From Phaffia rhodozyma (Eukaryota > Basidiomycota > Tremellomycetes > Cystofilobasidiales > Mrakiaceae): a DNA stretch of 64,000 nucleotides. Both the position numbers and the translations under genes were made by a program. Below, one piece after another: positions 36,119 through 47,948 of the stretch (positions are counted from its first letter, which is position 1; every line of letters starts with the position of its first letter). The stretch lies in contig JACGZH010000007.1 of the NCBI GenBank assembly GCA_014706385.1, forward strand, positions 69,501 to 133,500, written 5' to 3'. The notes beneath the pieces were generated by a model. The model was not told where the DNA came from. It saw nothing but the letters and a program-made list of their open reading frames with translations, and did no database searches.

Positions 36119-38379
36119 ATGTCTGTGCTTGCTCTTCCTTCCACGCCGCTCACATCTCGTCTGGCTTCCTGCGCCTCCTCGTCCTCTTCATCGTCTAGGC
36201 CAAGATTTGCTCAGCCTACCGGCTCAGCCTCGCTTCTAGTATGCTTCAATCCAAAGGACAAGCTCGTGGTCGTCATCGGTTCCAATAGATTAGCAGCCTC
36301 TAGATCATTTGCCGCGCTTGATGCAGACGCAAAAGTCCTTGTATCCTCCCCACTTTCGCTCTCTCAAGCCTCAGAAGAGATCAGGTGGAGGGTCGATCGT
36401 CAGCAGGTCGAGTTCACCAACCTCGAAGACGGATGTGGAGGCTGGGAGAACGCACTGAATGCGTTGTCAAATGTCAGTCTGGTTTGTGTGACTGATTCCG
36501 GTGAGTGTTCTACGTTCCGTTTGCTTCCAACGGTGTTGTAGTAGTTGGCAGTGCGAGTGTGTGTGACAAACAACCCAATGGACGAATCAGACAAGGACTA
36601 ATGAGAACGAATGACATCCTCCTTCTTTTAGTGATCGACGATTCCGCACCTTCCACATCCCCCTCAACCCACCGATCGTCTCGTTCGCTACACGCCCTGC
36701 GAGAGGCCTGCACGAGCCTCCGGATTCCACTCAACATCGCAGATCATCCCGAATTGTCCGACTTTACATTTCCTTCGACCCATCGGTTCCCACTCGATCA
36801 TACCGATCCTTCCAAAGGTCTTTCCGCTCTTCAAGTAGGGATTTCGACCAACGGCAGAGGTTGTAGGCTGGCAACGAGGATTAAACGAGAGGTCCTGAGT
36901 GCTCTACCGAAATCCATTGGAGGCGCGGTCGAAAACGTGGGTAGGTTACGTGAACTCGCGAAGGAGACCGCCACTGCCACCCGACCGAGCTTAATTAAAA
37001 AAGAGTCAGGTAGACCTCTAATCTTTGACAACATCCCAGGAGAAGATTCACTCTCTGCGTTTCCTCTTAATTCTCCTGTTCCACAACTTCATGAGGGATC
37101 ACCTGCGTACTTTCCTCCGACCGAACCCGATGTGCGCAGCATCGAAGAAACAAAAAGAAGGATGAGGTGGGTTGCTCAAGTGTCTGAATACTGGCCTTTT
37201 GAGTACCTCGGCAAGATGGATGAGAGCCAGATGAAGAGCGTATTGGGGCGGTATGCTTCCAAAGGTATTGAGGACGAGGGCTTCGTGGATAGTACCAGCC
37301 CCTCTGGCATTTCTTCTGCCGGTCAGGAAGGAGCTTTGTCTATATTCGCAAATGATTCAACTATCAACGGGACTGCCTCTTCCTCGAGCGTCGCCGGCTC
37401 ATCTTCCTCTGTTGGTGGGCCGACAACGAACCACTCTTTATCTATCCGACCTGGCTCTCCCCCTCCTGTACCCGCTCGAAAAGGCTCGATTCACCTACTT
37501 GGTTCTGGACCTGGCCATCCATCTCTCTTGACTATCGCCGCTCATAAATCACTGCAGACGGCGACACTGATTTTGTCCGACAAACTTGTGCCTTCCGAGA
37601 TCCTCGCTCTGATTCCTCCAACAACGACGCTGCATATTGCCAAAAAATTCCCGGGGAACGCGGAAGGAGCGCAGAATGAGATGATGGCCCTTGCGCTCGA
37701 AGGCGCCAGACGGGGTGAACGAGTCGTCCGACTCAAACAAGGCGATCCGTTCGTCTACGGCCGTGGTGGAGAAGAAGTCTTATTCTTCCGAAAACACGGT
37801 TTCGAATCTGTTGTCGTACCAGGAGTCAGCTCGGCTCTGGCTGGGCCGTTGATGTTCAATCTTCCAGTGACCCAACGTGGTGTGGCCGAGAGCATGGTGC
37901 TTTGTACCGGTGTGGGCAGAAAGGGCAAAGCGGTCTCCCTCCCCGGTTACGAAAGGGGAAGGACGCTACTTGTTCTCATGGGTGTGGCCAGACTCCGATC
38001 CGTTCTTTCTGTCCTTCAGTCTCCTCTGGGAGTGTCTGAGGAAGATGGCGCGGGAAGCCGAGCGGGACCCGCCTTCCCTCCGTACACGCCTATAGCGATC
38101 ATCGAGCGTGCGTCCTCTGCCGATCAACGAATGGTAGCCTCCACGCTTGAGCATATTCTCCAAGCAGTCGAGACTGTCGGCGATCAACGGCCACCAGCAA
38201 TGATGATCATCGGATGGTCATGTCTCGCGTTGGAAGGAGAAGGCGATATGACTGTGCTGGACGATGGAAAGGAGGAGGAGAAAGACGACAGGGAGAGGGT
38301 TAAGAAATGGCTGGGTGGAAACAGGTGGTTAGTCCGAGAGGGACTGGATCCTCGATGGGCGGGTTTCTTAGACGGTTAA
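36119..38379 (+). CDS. MET1: Uroporphyrinogen-III C-methyltransferase (MET1), with Met8-like N-terminal domain
   Basis: SAM-dependent step to precorrin-2 on the way to siroheme, the cofactor of sulfite reductase. There is one intron (36501-36631, GTGAGT..TTTTAG), giving about 709 residues. The N-terminal half carries a Rossmann-type Met8/CysG-like segment (DKLVVVIGSNRLAASRSFAA) and SIGGAVENVGRLRELAKE. The C-terminal half is a full SUMT domain: GSIHLLGSGPGHPSLLT, LILSDKLVP, RLKQGDPFVYGRGGEE, VVPGVSSALAGPL, PVTQRGVAESM, LVLMGVARL and IAIIERASSADQRMV. A long Ser-rich linker lies between the halves. In the Met8-like part the usual GGG...A nucleotide motif is degenerate, so dehydrogenase activity is doubtful. 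Confidence 0.95.
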
Positions 38380-38910
38380 ACAGTATCCTCTTCCTTTCTT
38401 TTGGTCCCATTATCGTTTTTCGCATCTTTTGAATTGTACTTTCCGCTCTTTTTAGTTGCTCTCGTGTATCAAAAACAAAAGAACCTCTTGTATAGGCTTC
38501 GATTTGCCCATCCTAGTTCCTAGATATATATGTATTTAAGGGAGCCACTGTACAGACAATGGAAAAATTCTACCACCACGCCTTTTTTTCTCTTCAATTT
38601 CTCTCTCGAGACATGGAACCATTATTATCATCTTTTCTATAGATGAATTGCTTCTCTTTTGTATATTGAATGTACGAAAGCAGAGTATTGATTGAGCTTA
38701 TTGTCGATCGATGAGCGCTTGGCCCAGCCCGCAGAAGACAAAGGTGGAGAGAAGGAAAAGTTTCTAGAATTTTCTCTTTGACAAGGAAAGAAATTCATCG
38801 AAAAATCCAAGCTGGACGTTTCCTCTTCGTTGACTTTACTCTCCACCTGTTCACCCGTTCACCTTTCTGTTTCTTTCGTCTATACTTACATATCCACTCT
38901 AGAGAAAACC
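38380..38910. promoter_or_regulatory. MET1 3' region and YDJ1 promoter
   Basis: 531 bp without a gene. The first part is the MET1 3'UTR. The second carries the heat-shock element at 38762-38774 and a CT-rich tract right before the YDJ1 ATG. Confidence 0.55.
38762..38774 (+). promoter_or_regulatory. Perfect three-unit heat-shock element upstream of YDJ1
   Basis: Sequence TTCTAGAATTTTC fits nTTCnnGAAnnTTCn exactly, the binding site of an Hsf1 trimer. It is about 137-149 bp upstream of the YDJ1 ATG (38911). Functional assignment is inference from motif and target gene. Confidence 0.75.
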
Positions 38911-41106
38911 ATGGTTAAGGAAACGTACGTTGGCCAGTCTTGCGATTCTCTCTCTTTTTGTGAGCAGCACGGAAGACAGGTGGAGGGAAAAAAAGAACTG
39001 TCATCGTCCAAACACGAAGCTTATTTCTGACGAAAGATAGACGAAACTGACACTTTACGATGTTTTCTTGTTCATGTCGTTCGGTCTATGGTTCTGGCTG
39101 GCTGGCTGGCTGCATGTTCTGTGCTTTTCTGAAACAGTGCATTCTAGTGAGTTGCTTCTCTTTAGTTAGGATTCATTAGAACGGCTGAAGATCGGAGCAT
39201 ATCTGACAAGATGCAATTCTTACTTACCATCCTGTTTCCTCCCTCTTTACCCTTTCACTTTGCATAATAAAGCGATCTCCTCGGAGCCAACCCCACCGAT
39301 TCGGAGGATCAGCTTAAGAAGGCATACAGGAAAAAGTGCGAGACCTGTTCTTCCTTTTAATTTTTCTGATTCCACCACTTGATACTTTTTTCTCCAACCT
39401 CTCGATTGGTCAGCGCAACAGGATGCTGATATTCTTTTTCTCTCTCTTCCGATCCTTTCTCTTTGGCATTATTTAGGGCCCTTCGACTTCACCCTGACAA
39501 GGGTGGAGACCCTGAGGCTTTCAAGGAGGTCACCCATGCGTAAGCCTTTCTTCTCCCATTGGTATACACTCCAAGATTCTCCGAGCCGGCGGGTTGAGCG
39601 CACCGCTTAGCGTTTACAAACCAGCTCCTCGTTTCTCGCCCTGATGCAAACCCATCACTAACCGTTTACATTGGCATCCATTGACTGTCTGACTTTACCA
39701 GCTATGAGGTTCTCTCTGACCCTCAACAGCGAGATCTGTGAGTCTTGTTTCTTTGCTATTCATATATTCCCTTGTTTGTCAAGAATAGGTCATTGACTCC
39801 AAATCTGTTTTTGAACTTGTGATACTCAGGTACGATCAGATGGGTGAGGCCGGTCTTCAAAGCGGCGCCGGTGGAATGGGTGGAGGAATGGACGCCCAGG
39901 ACTTGTTCTCGCAGTTGTTCGGTGGAGGAGGAGGAGTACGTTTTCGCCTTTTTTTTTCTTATCTCCTCTTTCTGCATAGCCAATCGACGTGCATACAGAT
40001 AAAACCCATACTGATATACTCGATGCTAATCCTCTCCCTTTGTCCGAATGATAGGCTTTCGGTGGATTCGGTGGAGGAGGACCCCGACGACCTCAGGGTC
40101 CCCGAAAGGGAAAAGACCTTGTTCACCGAGTGAGCGTCACGCTTGCCGAGCTTTATCTCGGCAAGGTCAAGAAGCTTGCTCTTCAGAAGCATGTCATCTG
40201 TGGAGGATGTGAAGGCCGAGGTGGAAAGGAGGGTGCCGTCAAGAAGTGCACGACCTGTAACGGACAGGGATACCGAGTGATGCTTCGACAGCTTGGACCT
40301 ATGATGCAGCAGGTCAGTCATAAGGATCACATGTTATCAATCGTATTGTCACTCCTATCGATACGTAGCACAAGAAGCTGATCGCAATCGCATCTCAAAT
40401 TAAACAGGTCCAGCAGCCCTGTGGAGATTGTGATGCCAAGGGAGAGATTATCGATCCTAAGCACCGATGCAAGGTTTGCTCTGGAAAGAAAGTCAACTCT
40501 GAGCGCAAGGTGCTTGAGGTCCACATCGACCGAGGAATGAAGGGTGGGCAGCAGATCACCTTCAACGGAGAGTCCGATCAGGCCCCTGGAACAATTCCTG
40601 GAGACGTTGTCATCGTCATTGAGGAGAAGCCTCATGAGCTGTTCACCAGGAAGGGTGATGATCTTTACTGTGAGGTCAAGATTGACCTTCTCACCGCGTT
40701 GGGAGGAGGAGAGTTTTCGATCCTTCATCTCGATGATCGGGCCGTTCACGTCACTATTAAGCCCGGAGAGGTCATTAAGCCCGGAACTTTGAAGCGGTTG
40801 GAGGGTCAGGGTATGCCTTCCTATAGGCATCACGAGCTCGGAGACCTCTACGTCAAGCTTACCGTTGACTTCCCCGACACAATTGATCCGGCTCTCATCG
40901 CTGGACTTGAGTCTGCTCTTCCCCCGAGAACGCCTGCTCAGACCTACCCGGAGAATATTCACGTGGACGAGGTCAAGCTCTCCGAGCCGACCGATAGGGA
41001 GAAGCGAGCTCACGGAGGACCGGGAGGACATTCGCATTCGCATGATGATATGGATGATGATGAGGAGGAAGGAGCTGGACCCCAGGTTCAGTGCGCTCAG
41101 CAGTAA
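38911..41106 (+). CDS. YDJ1: Type I Hsp40/DnaJ co-chaperone YDJ1
   Basis: Delivers clients to Hsp70 and stimulates its ATPase. Exon 1 is MVKET, exon 2 only 9 nt (39138-39146), exon 3 starts at 39273; together MVKETAFYDLLGANPTDSED. The J domain has KKAYRKKALRLHPDKGGDP with the HPD triad. A Gly-rich linker follows (SGAGGMGGGMD, FGGFGGGG). Four zinc-finger repeats are CGGCEGRG, CTTCNGQGY, CGDCDAKGE and CKVCSGKKV. The client-binding C-terminal domains follow (VLEVHIDRGMKGGQQITFNG, LLTALGGGEFSILHLDDRAV). The His/Asp/Glu tail ends CAQQ, a CaaX farnesylation signal that places it on the ER/cytosolic face. About 405 residues. Confidence 0.98.
39095..39113. repeat. (GGCT)n tetranucleotide repeat in YDJ1 intron 1
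   Basis: Four to five tandem GGCT units inside the first intron, upstream of the 9-nt exon. Confidence 0.85.
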
Positions 41107-41885
41107 ACTCTTCCTGAGACAAGCTCGTCTTGTTCATCTTTCTTAGTCGTCTTGTGGCCTATTGTACAATCCGATACCCTCCGTTTCTTCAATACTTCTT
41201 CTCTCTTCTTTCGCTTATCTGCTCTATAAATCATCCCCCACCACCATCACCATTGCCTTGTTACTTTTCAAAACAGACGCCCCTGTCATCAAAACACTCG
41301 ACCACTATTAACCACGCATACATACGTTTCACTCTCGACGCCCTTATCGATTTTTCCCTTCCACAAAATCAGTTTACAACGTTCATCTGTCCCGTACCCC
41401 TTTTTGTCTTTTATCAATGAGAGGTCCAACGCGAATCAATAGAAAATTGGCCTTTTTTCCGATCGTTCTGTCATGTTTCCTCCTTTCTTTACCTTTCCTG
41501 TTCTCCTTGTTCTCTTGACTAGTCGGTCTCTCTCTTTGTCCTCGCCCACTTTGTTCTTCTTGGTTTCCTCTCGACGATATCTAGATTATGAAGCTTTCTC
41601 TTGCCTGTCATCCGATTTTTTTTCCGTGATCTCGTTCTGTCCTTGTGGGTGTGCCTAAAAAGAGATGGCATCATCCTCGACCTGTCGAAGTTACATGATC
41701 AAAGACTATGGCATGATAATGTCGGGATTAGAACGCAAACTTAACCTCTCATCGGAGATCTAACTGAAAAGAAGAAACCAAGTAGAAAGTTCATACATCA
41801 AAAACACACGACGATAAGATATGGAGTTACGTATCAAACAGTCCAAATAGGAAGAAGGAGAGAAGAAGCAAAGAGGTAAAGGAAT
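41107..41885. other. Convergent 3' region between YDJ1 and IWS1
   Basis: 779 bp of pyrimidine-rich, low-complexity sequence. The two plus-strand open frames (41130-41420, 41473-41658) are Ser/Leu/Phe-rich translations of T/C tracts with no family features. I see only UTRs and terminator region. Confidence 0.5.
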
Positions 41886-44161
41886 TTAGAGTCTCTCCGC
41901 GTTCCTAGCTGCATTCAGTTTGTTTTTGATTTTCTTCATCCTTTCCATATCTCTCTGTCGTTTGAGTTGTTCTTGACTTAATTCCGCAGATTGAGAGCTG
42001 TTGTTTTGAGAAGGACCTTCGTATCTCGGCGCGTGGGTGAATGTGACTCGCTGGGAAAGAGGGGTTTGACACGAATGAGTGGAAGACAGACAAGTGTTTG
42101 TGATCAGGAGATGATCGGTTGAGAGACATGAACACGCGTGGCGAGAAAAAAAACGTACAGTGCTTTGAGGGATTCGTACTCCTCTTCTCTTTCCCTTCTC
42201 TCTTTCTACCTCATTATCTGCTTTCTGACTTCCCAAAACAGCCTTCAATGCACCACCTCTTCTTTCTCCTCCCCCGGCACCACCTCCTCCACCTCCAGGA
42301 GCGGAAGATCCAGGCATCCGAAGATCATCCAATGTAGGTACAGGTTTACTCTTCCAAGATGCGCTTCGGTTGACAAGCGGTCTTGACCAGGCAGCCAAAA
42401 GTTTTTCTGCTTGTCGTTTGATGTACGTCGTGACTCGTCGAGATTTGGTATAGAATAGAACGGGCTGACCGAGTCCAGAAGATTTTAGGGTATCTCGTTC
42501 GATATCCATCTTTGTGGTTCAATGGGTGAATTGGTAGACGAGTGAGCAAAGAATGGGATACAGAGCGGAACAGGATGAGTACAATCGCTTCCAGGAACAC
42601 TCAACAAAGCGAAAGACAGACCTTGACGAGTATATCAAAGAAAGCAGTTTGAATATCGAGCGCTGGTAAAGATTTATCAGGTAAAGGCTCGAGCCACTTT
42701 TTGACCGCACTTAGAAGATCGTTATCAATGATTGACTGAGTTAATGTCGTTCTGCGAATGTAAGAGAGATGAATCAGAAGCGGCCTCTCGTCAGTTTTTG
42801 TTTGTCAGTTTCGAGGAAAAAAAGACGAAGGAAGATAACTAGTACCGTTGGAGAATCGCAACGACCTCCTTGAGCATGGCTAGCTTGGCAATGGCAGGTC
42901 GTTTCTCAACCACAGCGAGTTCGTCCTGATCAGCAGCGTTAAACATCTTTTCTTTGATGTTCTGGATCATGTCATCTGCCATCATGTCCAGATCCTATGT
43001 TGAGTAGAAGATTGGGAGGATCGAAATAGCGGCAATCGAACAGAAACCAAACGCAAGTTGATCAATTTGAGAAGAACAGGAAGTGCAGAATACAAACGGA
43101 AAGACTTAGACATACATCATCTCCGTTCTTCTTCCTACTGGCTTTCCGAGGCGCCTTAACAATAGCATCAATCTTTCTGTTGAGCTCAAGTCTTCGAACT
43201 GTCAGATGAAAATCAAGAGAATAAACTCCAGGTCAGTCAAAGGAAAAAGGACCAGAGAAATCAAAGGGTAAAAGACAGCACATACGGGTTCCCGCATCCA
43301 TCTCTGGTTCCAATTGGTCAAGATCAGGCTCAGCCGATCGATCTCTGCCTGAATCCTTTCTTCGTTTTTTCCTATCGACGACCAAGAAGTAATCAATTGA
43401 TAGAAAGACACGGTGAGTCCGGGCTATCCGCCTCCTTGCAATGGGCCAGTCTGATACCAAGGTATATAAGAAACTGGGCTAGTGGACTGACTTTTTGCCT
43501 CCTTCTACTGCTCCGTCTGCTGATTCTTTATCGCCTCTGCTACTCTTCCTCTTAAAGCTCATCTTCTTGGCAGATTCTTCTCGCTCATAATCACCATCGT
43601 CTTCACCGTCTCTGCCGTCTCGGCCTTCGCTGGGAGAGACCGACCTCGATACAGACCGAGCTGACACGGGTGACCGGGCGGGTGACGAGTAGGCTGATCT
43701 AACGGGAGAGGCTGATCCTCGAGCACGACTGAAGGAAGGTGATTTTGAAGAGCAATCGGCTGATCTACTTGCTTTACCTGTGGCAGCGTCAGACAAAGGT
43801 CGGTTGGGCAAAATGAGAGAAGGCTGATTGAGTTGGTATATCCATTACTTTTTACGCAAGGAAACGCGTCTTGATGGGCAGGTCAGAATACGAACGTCGG
43901 TTGCCATCCTCATCATCACTTGAGAAATCTGAATCACTGTCTCCTCCGAATACTTTCCGGTGAAGGTCCTCCTGAGCGGTAGCGCGGTCGTCCTGTTAGG
44001 TGAATTAGGAAAGGTGGACCCGAGGAAAGTACAGACGATTGAAGCGAAGGAAGAGACGAGTTATAGCGAGTCAGAGAAAGAGGCACGTTCAATCAATCAA
44101 TACCCGAGATCTGATTTCTAGATTTCCTCTGATTTTGAAAGCATACCTCGTTGTCCGACAT
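41886..44161 (-). CDS. IWS1: Transcription elongation factor IWS1/SPN1
   Basis: Binds Spt6 and elongating Pol II. ATG at 44161: MSDNE, then [20 protein letters not shown] and an Arg/Ser-rich region ([28 protein letters not shown]). The TFIIS N-terminal-type (LW) domain is seen as [79 protein letters not shown] and [14 protein letters not shown]. The terminus, [20 protein letters not shown] followed by ARNAERL, is the family's end helix. [11 protein letters not shown] is diagnostic. It has many short exons. The Gly-rich run ([16 protein letters not shown]) after the core is lineage-specific. Confidence 0.95.
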
Positions 44162-44711
44162 GATGGCCCTCTAGCTACTCGTGATTGACAGTCGAGGCGG
44201 TCGTGGTCGTCGTGGTTGTGGTCGTAGTGATGATGGTTGATGATGGTAAGGCAGGCTTTGGGTCCAGTTAGACTTAATTGATATTCAACTAAACCGTATC
44301 TAAGGTGATTCCCCAGTCGACGCTGCCGAAAGAGATCAAGGGAAGACAGAACGCGAGAACGCAAGGATGTAAAGCAACACTACTCACCCTTGAGAGGCAT
44401 GATGAGGAATATGAAGAAAACAAGATCAATGTGTGTCGAAAAGCGCTTGAGATTACGTAGGAGAGAGCAGGATAGAATGTCAACAGCAGCAGATGGTCAG
44501 ATCAAGAGGAGATTCAATCTACCTTCTTCTCTTTCTACCTCAAACTATCACCATCGTCATCACTGTCATTTCGTCATCGAGGCAAACATATTGATCTTTT
44601 GGACCTAGGCTAGTCGACTTGACTTGATATACGTACCGTTCAGCTCTATCTCTCATTCTAAAGGTTTCTACATGAATAACCAGTTTCTGTCAAACACAAT
44701 ATCATCGTTGT
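44162..44711. promoter_or_regulatory. Divergent IWS1/TRAPPC13 promoter region
   Basis: No supported gene. It contains a Val/His-coding-like GTGGTCGT low-complexity tract (44195-44250). A short minus-strand MPLKG open start at 44402 followed by a GTGAGT donor could be a leader exon, but nothing downstream supports it. Confidence 0.4.
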
Positions 44712-47034
44712 ATGTATCTCCCTCATACGACTTGTTCTGCTGTGACGACGGAATACATAGAACTTGACCATGTTCCTTCTACCGATAATCTCTCTAGGTC
44801 CAGGACTTCTTCTCCTGCGCCCCCTAGTCATGTTTCTGCCACCGGTGTCACTTCATCGAACTCATCGATCCCTCCGTTGTCACTCAAGGTGATGCGACTA
44901 TCCCAACCATCTCTCTCACCCTCTGCCCAACCACCGCTCAGCCATCAGCTTCCACCGACGATTCTTTCTGACGCTCTCCTCGGACGGTCGAGACAAAATC
45001 TCTTGAACGCTGGGAACGGACCTGTTCTGGGTGAATTTGTCAAGATTGAATCCGGACTATCGACCTTGTTGACGCTGCCTTCCTCATTCGGGTCGATCTC
45101 GTTAGGTGAGACTTTCTGCTCACTCATCGCGATTTCCAACCCAACGACCGGGCCAGTAGCCAGAGTGAGGCTCCGAGTAGAGATCCATTCGGTCTCGGCC
45201 AAAGTCGTCCTAGCGGATATAACGGGAAAGGATGAGGAAGGTGGTGGGGTCGATCCAGGTTGCGCGCTTAGTAAGAAGGTTGAATGGGAGATCAAAGAAC
45301 TTGGTCAACATGGGCTAGTGTGCGAGGTGTTCTGGGAGGATGACCAAGGGGAGGAACGATCTTTTCGAAAAGTCTACAAGTAAGGTCACGATTTAGTTCT
45401 TCATGCAGAAGGTGGAACAGAACCATACTCATCTCTCTCTTATATCTACTCTGAATCGCAGGTTCCAAGCTATCAACCCATTATCGGTCAAGACAAAAGT
45501 ACACTTTCCCAATAGCTCTACGACCGCCCAACTTTCGCCTTCCCTCCAAAAGACAATATTTCTCGAACTTCACATCCAAAATACATCCCCCCTTCCTATG
45601 TATTTTCCTCGGATGAAGTTTGAACCAGTTGACGGATTAACCTTCCGGTCAATGAATAACCTCGGCAAATACGGTCAGGCCATCGAAATTCAATCGGAAG
45701 ATGAAGACAGTAGTACGATATGGGACGAAGGAGGACAAGGATCGCTCTTGATCCCAGGAAATATCAGGCAGATTTGCTGGATTGTGGATGAGAGCGGACG
45801 TTCCAGCCAAGGCGAACCCGGAGGCGTGCTTCCTCTTGGGTGAGTCTACCTTCTCTTCTTTTCGAATGTGTACAGAGAAAAATGCATATAGGTGCTAACA
45901 GCGTCTTTGTTATCTTTCTCAATCACCTAAAGCCGATTAGACATTTTCTGGACAACACCTTATGGGGAAACAGGCCATTTACAAACAGCTACTTTAAACC
46001 GCCGGGTTCCAATTGCGCCTCTACCCCGTCTTACTCCTGCGCAGACGCCTTCTCAGCCGACAATCCCTTTACCCAGCATGATCCCTGTACCTTCATTGAA
46101 CAGCTTTGCGAATCCAGGCGGGAAGTCATCGTTACCAATACAACAACTTCATAGGAACCCTCCAAGTTTTGCGCGATCAGATTCTGGTTCGTCATTCGTC
46201 ACGTTGACAGGGGCAGGTATAAACGCTGGGATCAGACTATCATCACTGGGCATGACAGCAGGTAGTGGTGGTGGTGGTAAGTTAGAATCGTGGCAGGATA
46301 GAGTTGCTGGTCGAAGTGTACTCAGTCCAGGAGGGACTGGGTCTCCCTTGGTTTCGCCTAGAAAGAGGGATTGGGATAGAGGAGATCCGTTTGACAGAAC
46401 CAATGAAGCGAACGAGGATCATGGAGATGAAGACGCCGGTGATACAAATCAGGCGGAAGGAGAGGATGATGATGACAACGGAGATGAGGAAGAGGAAGTA
46501 GAAGGGGAGTGGAAGGTCGAGTCTACCATCATCCGAGCACCTAAACCCGGCCAGATAAAAGTTGAACGGATCCTCCAGCTAGAGATCAGACTTGAGCTGT
46601 CATTCACACCAAGTCAAGATGATCGACTAGCAGGAGGAGGAGGAGGAGGAAAGAAAGAACACACATTCCGATTTGTTTCTATTCCTGTTGATCCTTCGTT
46701 GCAAGCGAGTATTGATTCGAAAGAGACGTTGAGACCGTTGGGTCCATCTGTTCAAACCTTTGGGCTCAATCCATCACCAGCGTCGACAAAGACAACAGAG
46801 GAGGCACCATCTGTAGAACCTACAAGTTCAAACTCACAAACGAAGACGATTACGCTTCAATACGTTCCCACTCGACCAGGCTTGGTTTTCCTTGGAGGCT
46901 ACAGACTTGTACGTGCTCCTTCCCTCTCGAAGAAGAAAGGAGGTCATTCGGTCATGGCTGGGACTGAAAGCGTAGTCGGAGAGAAAGAGATAGCGCGGTG
47001 GGCTGGATTGGGAGACATTTGGGTCTCCCGATGA
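44712..47034 (+). CDS. TRAPPC13: TRAPP complex subunit 13 (TRAPPC13, DUF974)
   Basis: Component of TRAPP-type tethering complexes in Golgi trafficking. Family blocks: LSLKVMRLSQPSLSPS, GLSTLLTLPSSFGSISLGET, FCSLIAISNPTTGPV, KKVEWEIKELGQHGLVCEV, RSFRKVYKFQAINPLSVKTK, KTIFLELHIQNTSPLPMYFP, then RLDIFWTTPYGETGHLQTA and, at the end, ITLQYVPTRPGLVFLGGYRL and WAGLGDIWVSR. Introns at about 45382-45460 and 45840-45935 join these. Between the conserved parts sits a Ser/Pro segment, a Gly run and a strongly acidic stretch (about 46410-46510) not usual for animal homologues. Start is uncertain: ATG 44712, or 44672 in another frame with an intron, are both possible. Confidence 0.88.
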
Positions 47035-47543
47035 GATACCTTTAAATGCATATATGTGATATTCTCGCTGTGTTGTTCAAGTTGGAGAGAAGAGATCCTT
47101 TCCTTTGGCCCCGCGCCGTCTTTATGGTATCATTTGTTCAAATCAAAGAACAGTTCCGAAAGGAACGTACTGCAAGCCATCAGGACTACATGACTACATC
47201 GGGTCGAAAGACGAGAAGTGTATATAACATATTATAACGTTGTACTAAGCGACCGTTCTCAATTCTTTCTAGTTCTATTTACCAAACGATATTCACAAGA
47301 AACAGTCAGCTCAAGAACAGTGTTGATCTCCCGAGACATTCCATCGGTTAAGAAAGAATGGAAGGCGGATGACAATGGCTCACCAGATCGGCCCTACTAT
47401 CTTCTTAAGTCCAACATTCGAATCACAGATCCAACTAAGCGGCGGTTTGAGCCCACACTTCCCTTATTAAGCTATCTACTCATTCTTCTCTTTTGCGGCG
47501 ATTTGTTTTGTTTTGCCTCTCTCTCTCATTTATACAGAGGGCT
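47035..47543. other. Convergent 3' region between TRAPPC13 and OST5
   Basis: No supported gene; AT-rich. An open frame at 47218-47631 (+) overlaps the OST5 exons in antisense and shows no conservation. Confidence 0.4.
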
Positions 47544-47948
47544 TCATACGTTGACGCCTACGGCGCAGAAGAGAGCTACGATGCCTAAACCTGTAAGTGA
47601 GCTGGCTACCAATGCCGTGCCTACTTCCTGAACCGGATTCTTCTTTATACTGTTGGAAACATGAGAAGAGAGAGACTCAAGAGATTCAGAGCTCTAGAGG
47701 AGATTGATGCAAAGAGAACGAACGAAGGAGAGAGTAACGAACGTTGAAAAATAGAACGAGCCAATGAAGGCTATTGAAAGCGTCACAGTAGCAAGCGGGC
47801 CCAACGCCCAAGTCGGTACAGGCGGGACGAATGGAACAGAGTTCGAGTGGACGGACTACAAAAGTAACGAAGAGATTTTAAGCCGTGTATGGGTTGAATA
47901 GATAGAGAAACACCCTACCTGAAGAGCAAGATAAGCTTGGGATGGCAT
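47544..47948 (-). CDS. OST5: Oligosaccharyltransferase subunit OST5 (TMEM258)
   Basis: Small ER-membrane subunit of the N-glycosylation enzyme, bound to Ost1 in yeast. ATG at 47948: MPSQAYLALQ, intron, SVHSNSVPFVPPVPTWALGP, first membrane helix LATVTLSIAFIGSFYFST, intron, KNPVQEVGTALVASS and second helix LTGLGIVALFCAVGVNV. The spacing, two helices and ending (xxVASxxxGxGxxxLxxxVGxxV) agree with TMEM258. About 82 residues. It is easily missed because it has three short exons. Confidence 0.87.

Noticed and set aside
40327..41043. 238-codon minus-strand open frame inside YDJ1
   Set aside because: Antisense to the YDJ1 client-binding domains; no protein family features.
41130..41658. Open frames downstream of YDJ1
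   Set aside because: Phe/Ser/Leu-rich products of pyrimidine tracts, no conserved motifs, located where two 3'UTRs converge.
44289..44483. Minus-strand start MPLKG followed by a GTGAGT donor
   Set aside because: Nothing downstream joins to a recognisable protein and IWS1 has its own start at 44161; perhaps a chance start or leader exon.
47218..47631. 137-codon plus-strand open frame
   Set aside because: It is antisense to the conserved OST5 exons and has no recognisable motif; it arises from the OST5 reverse strand.
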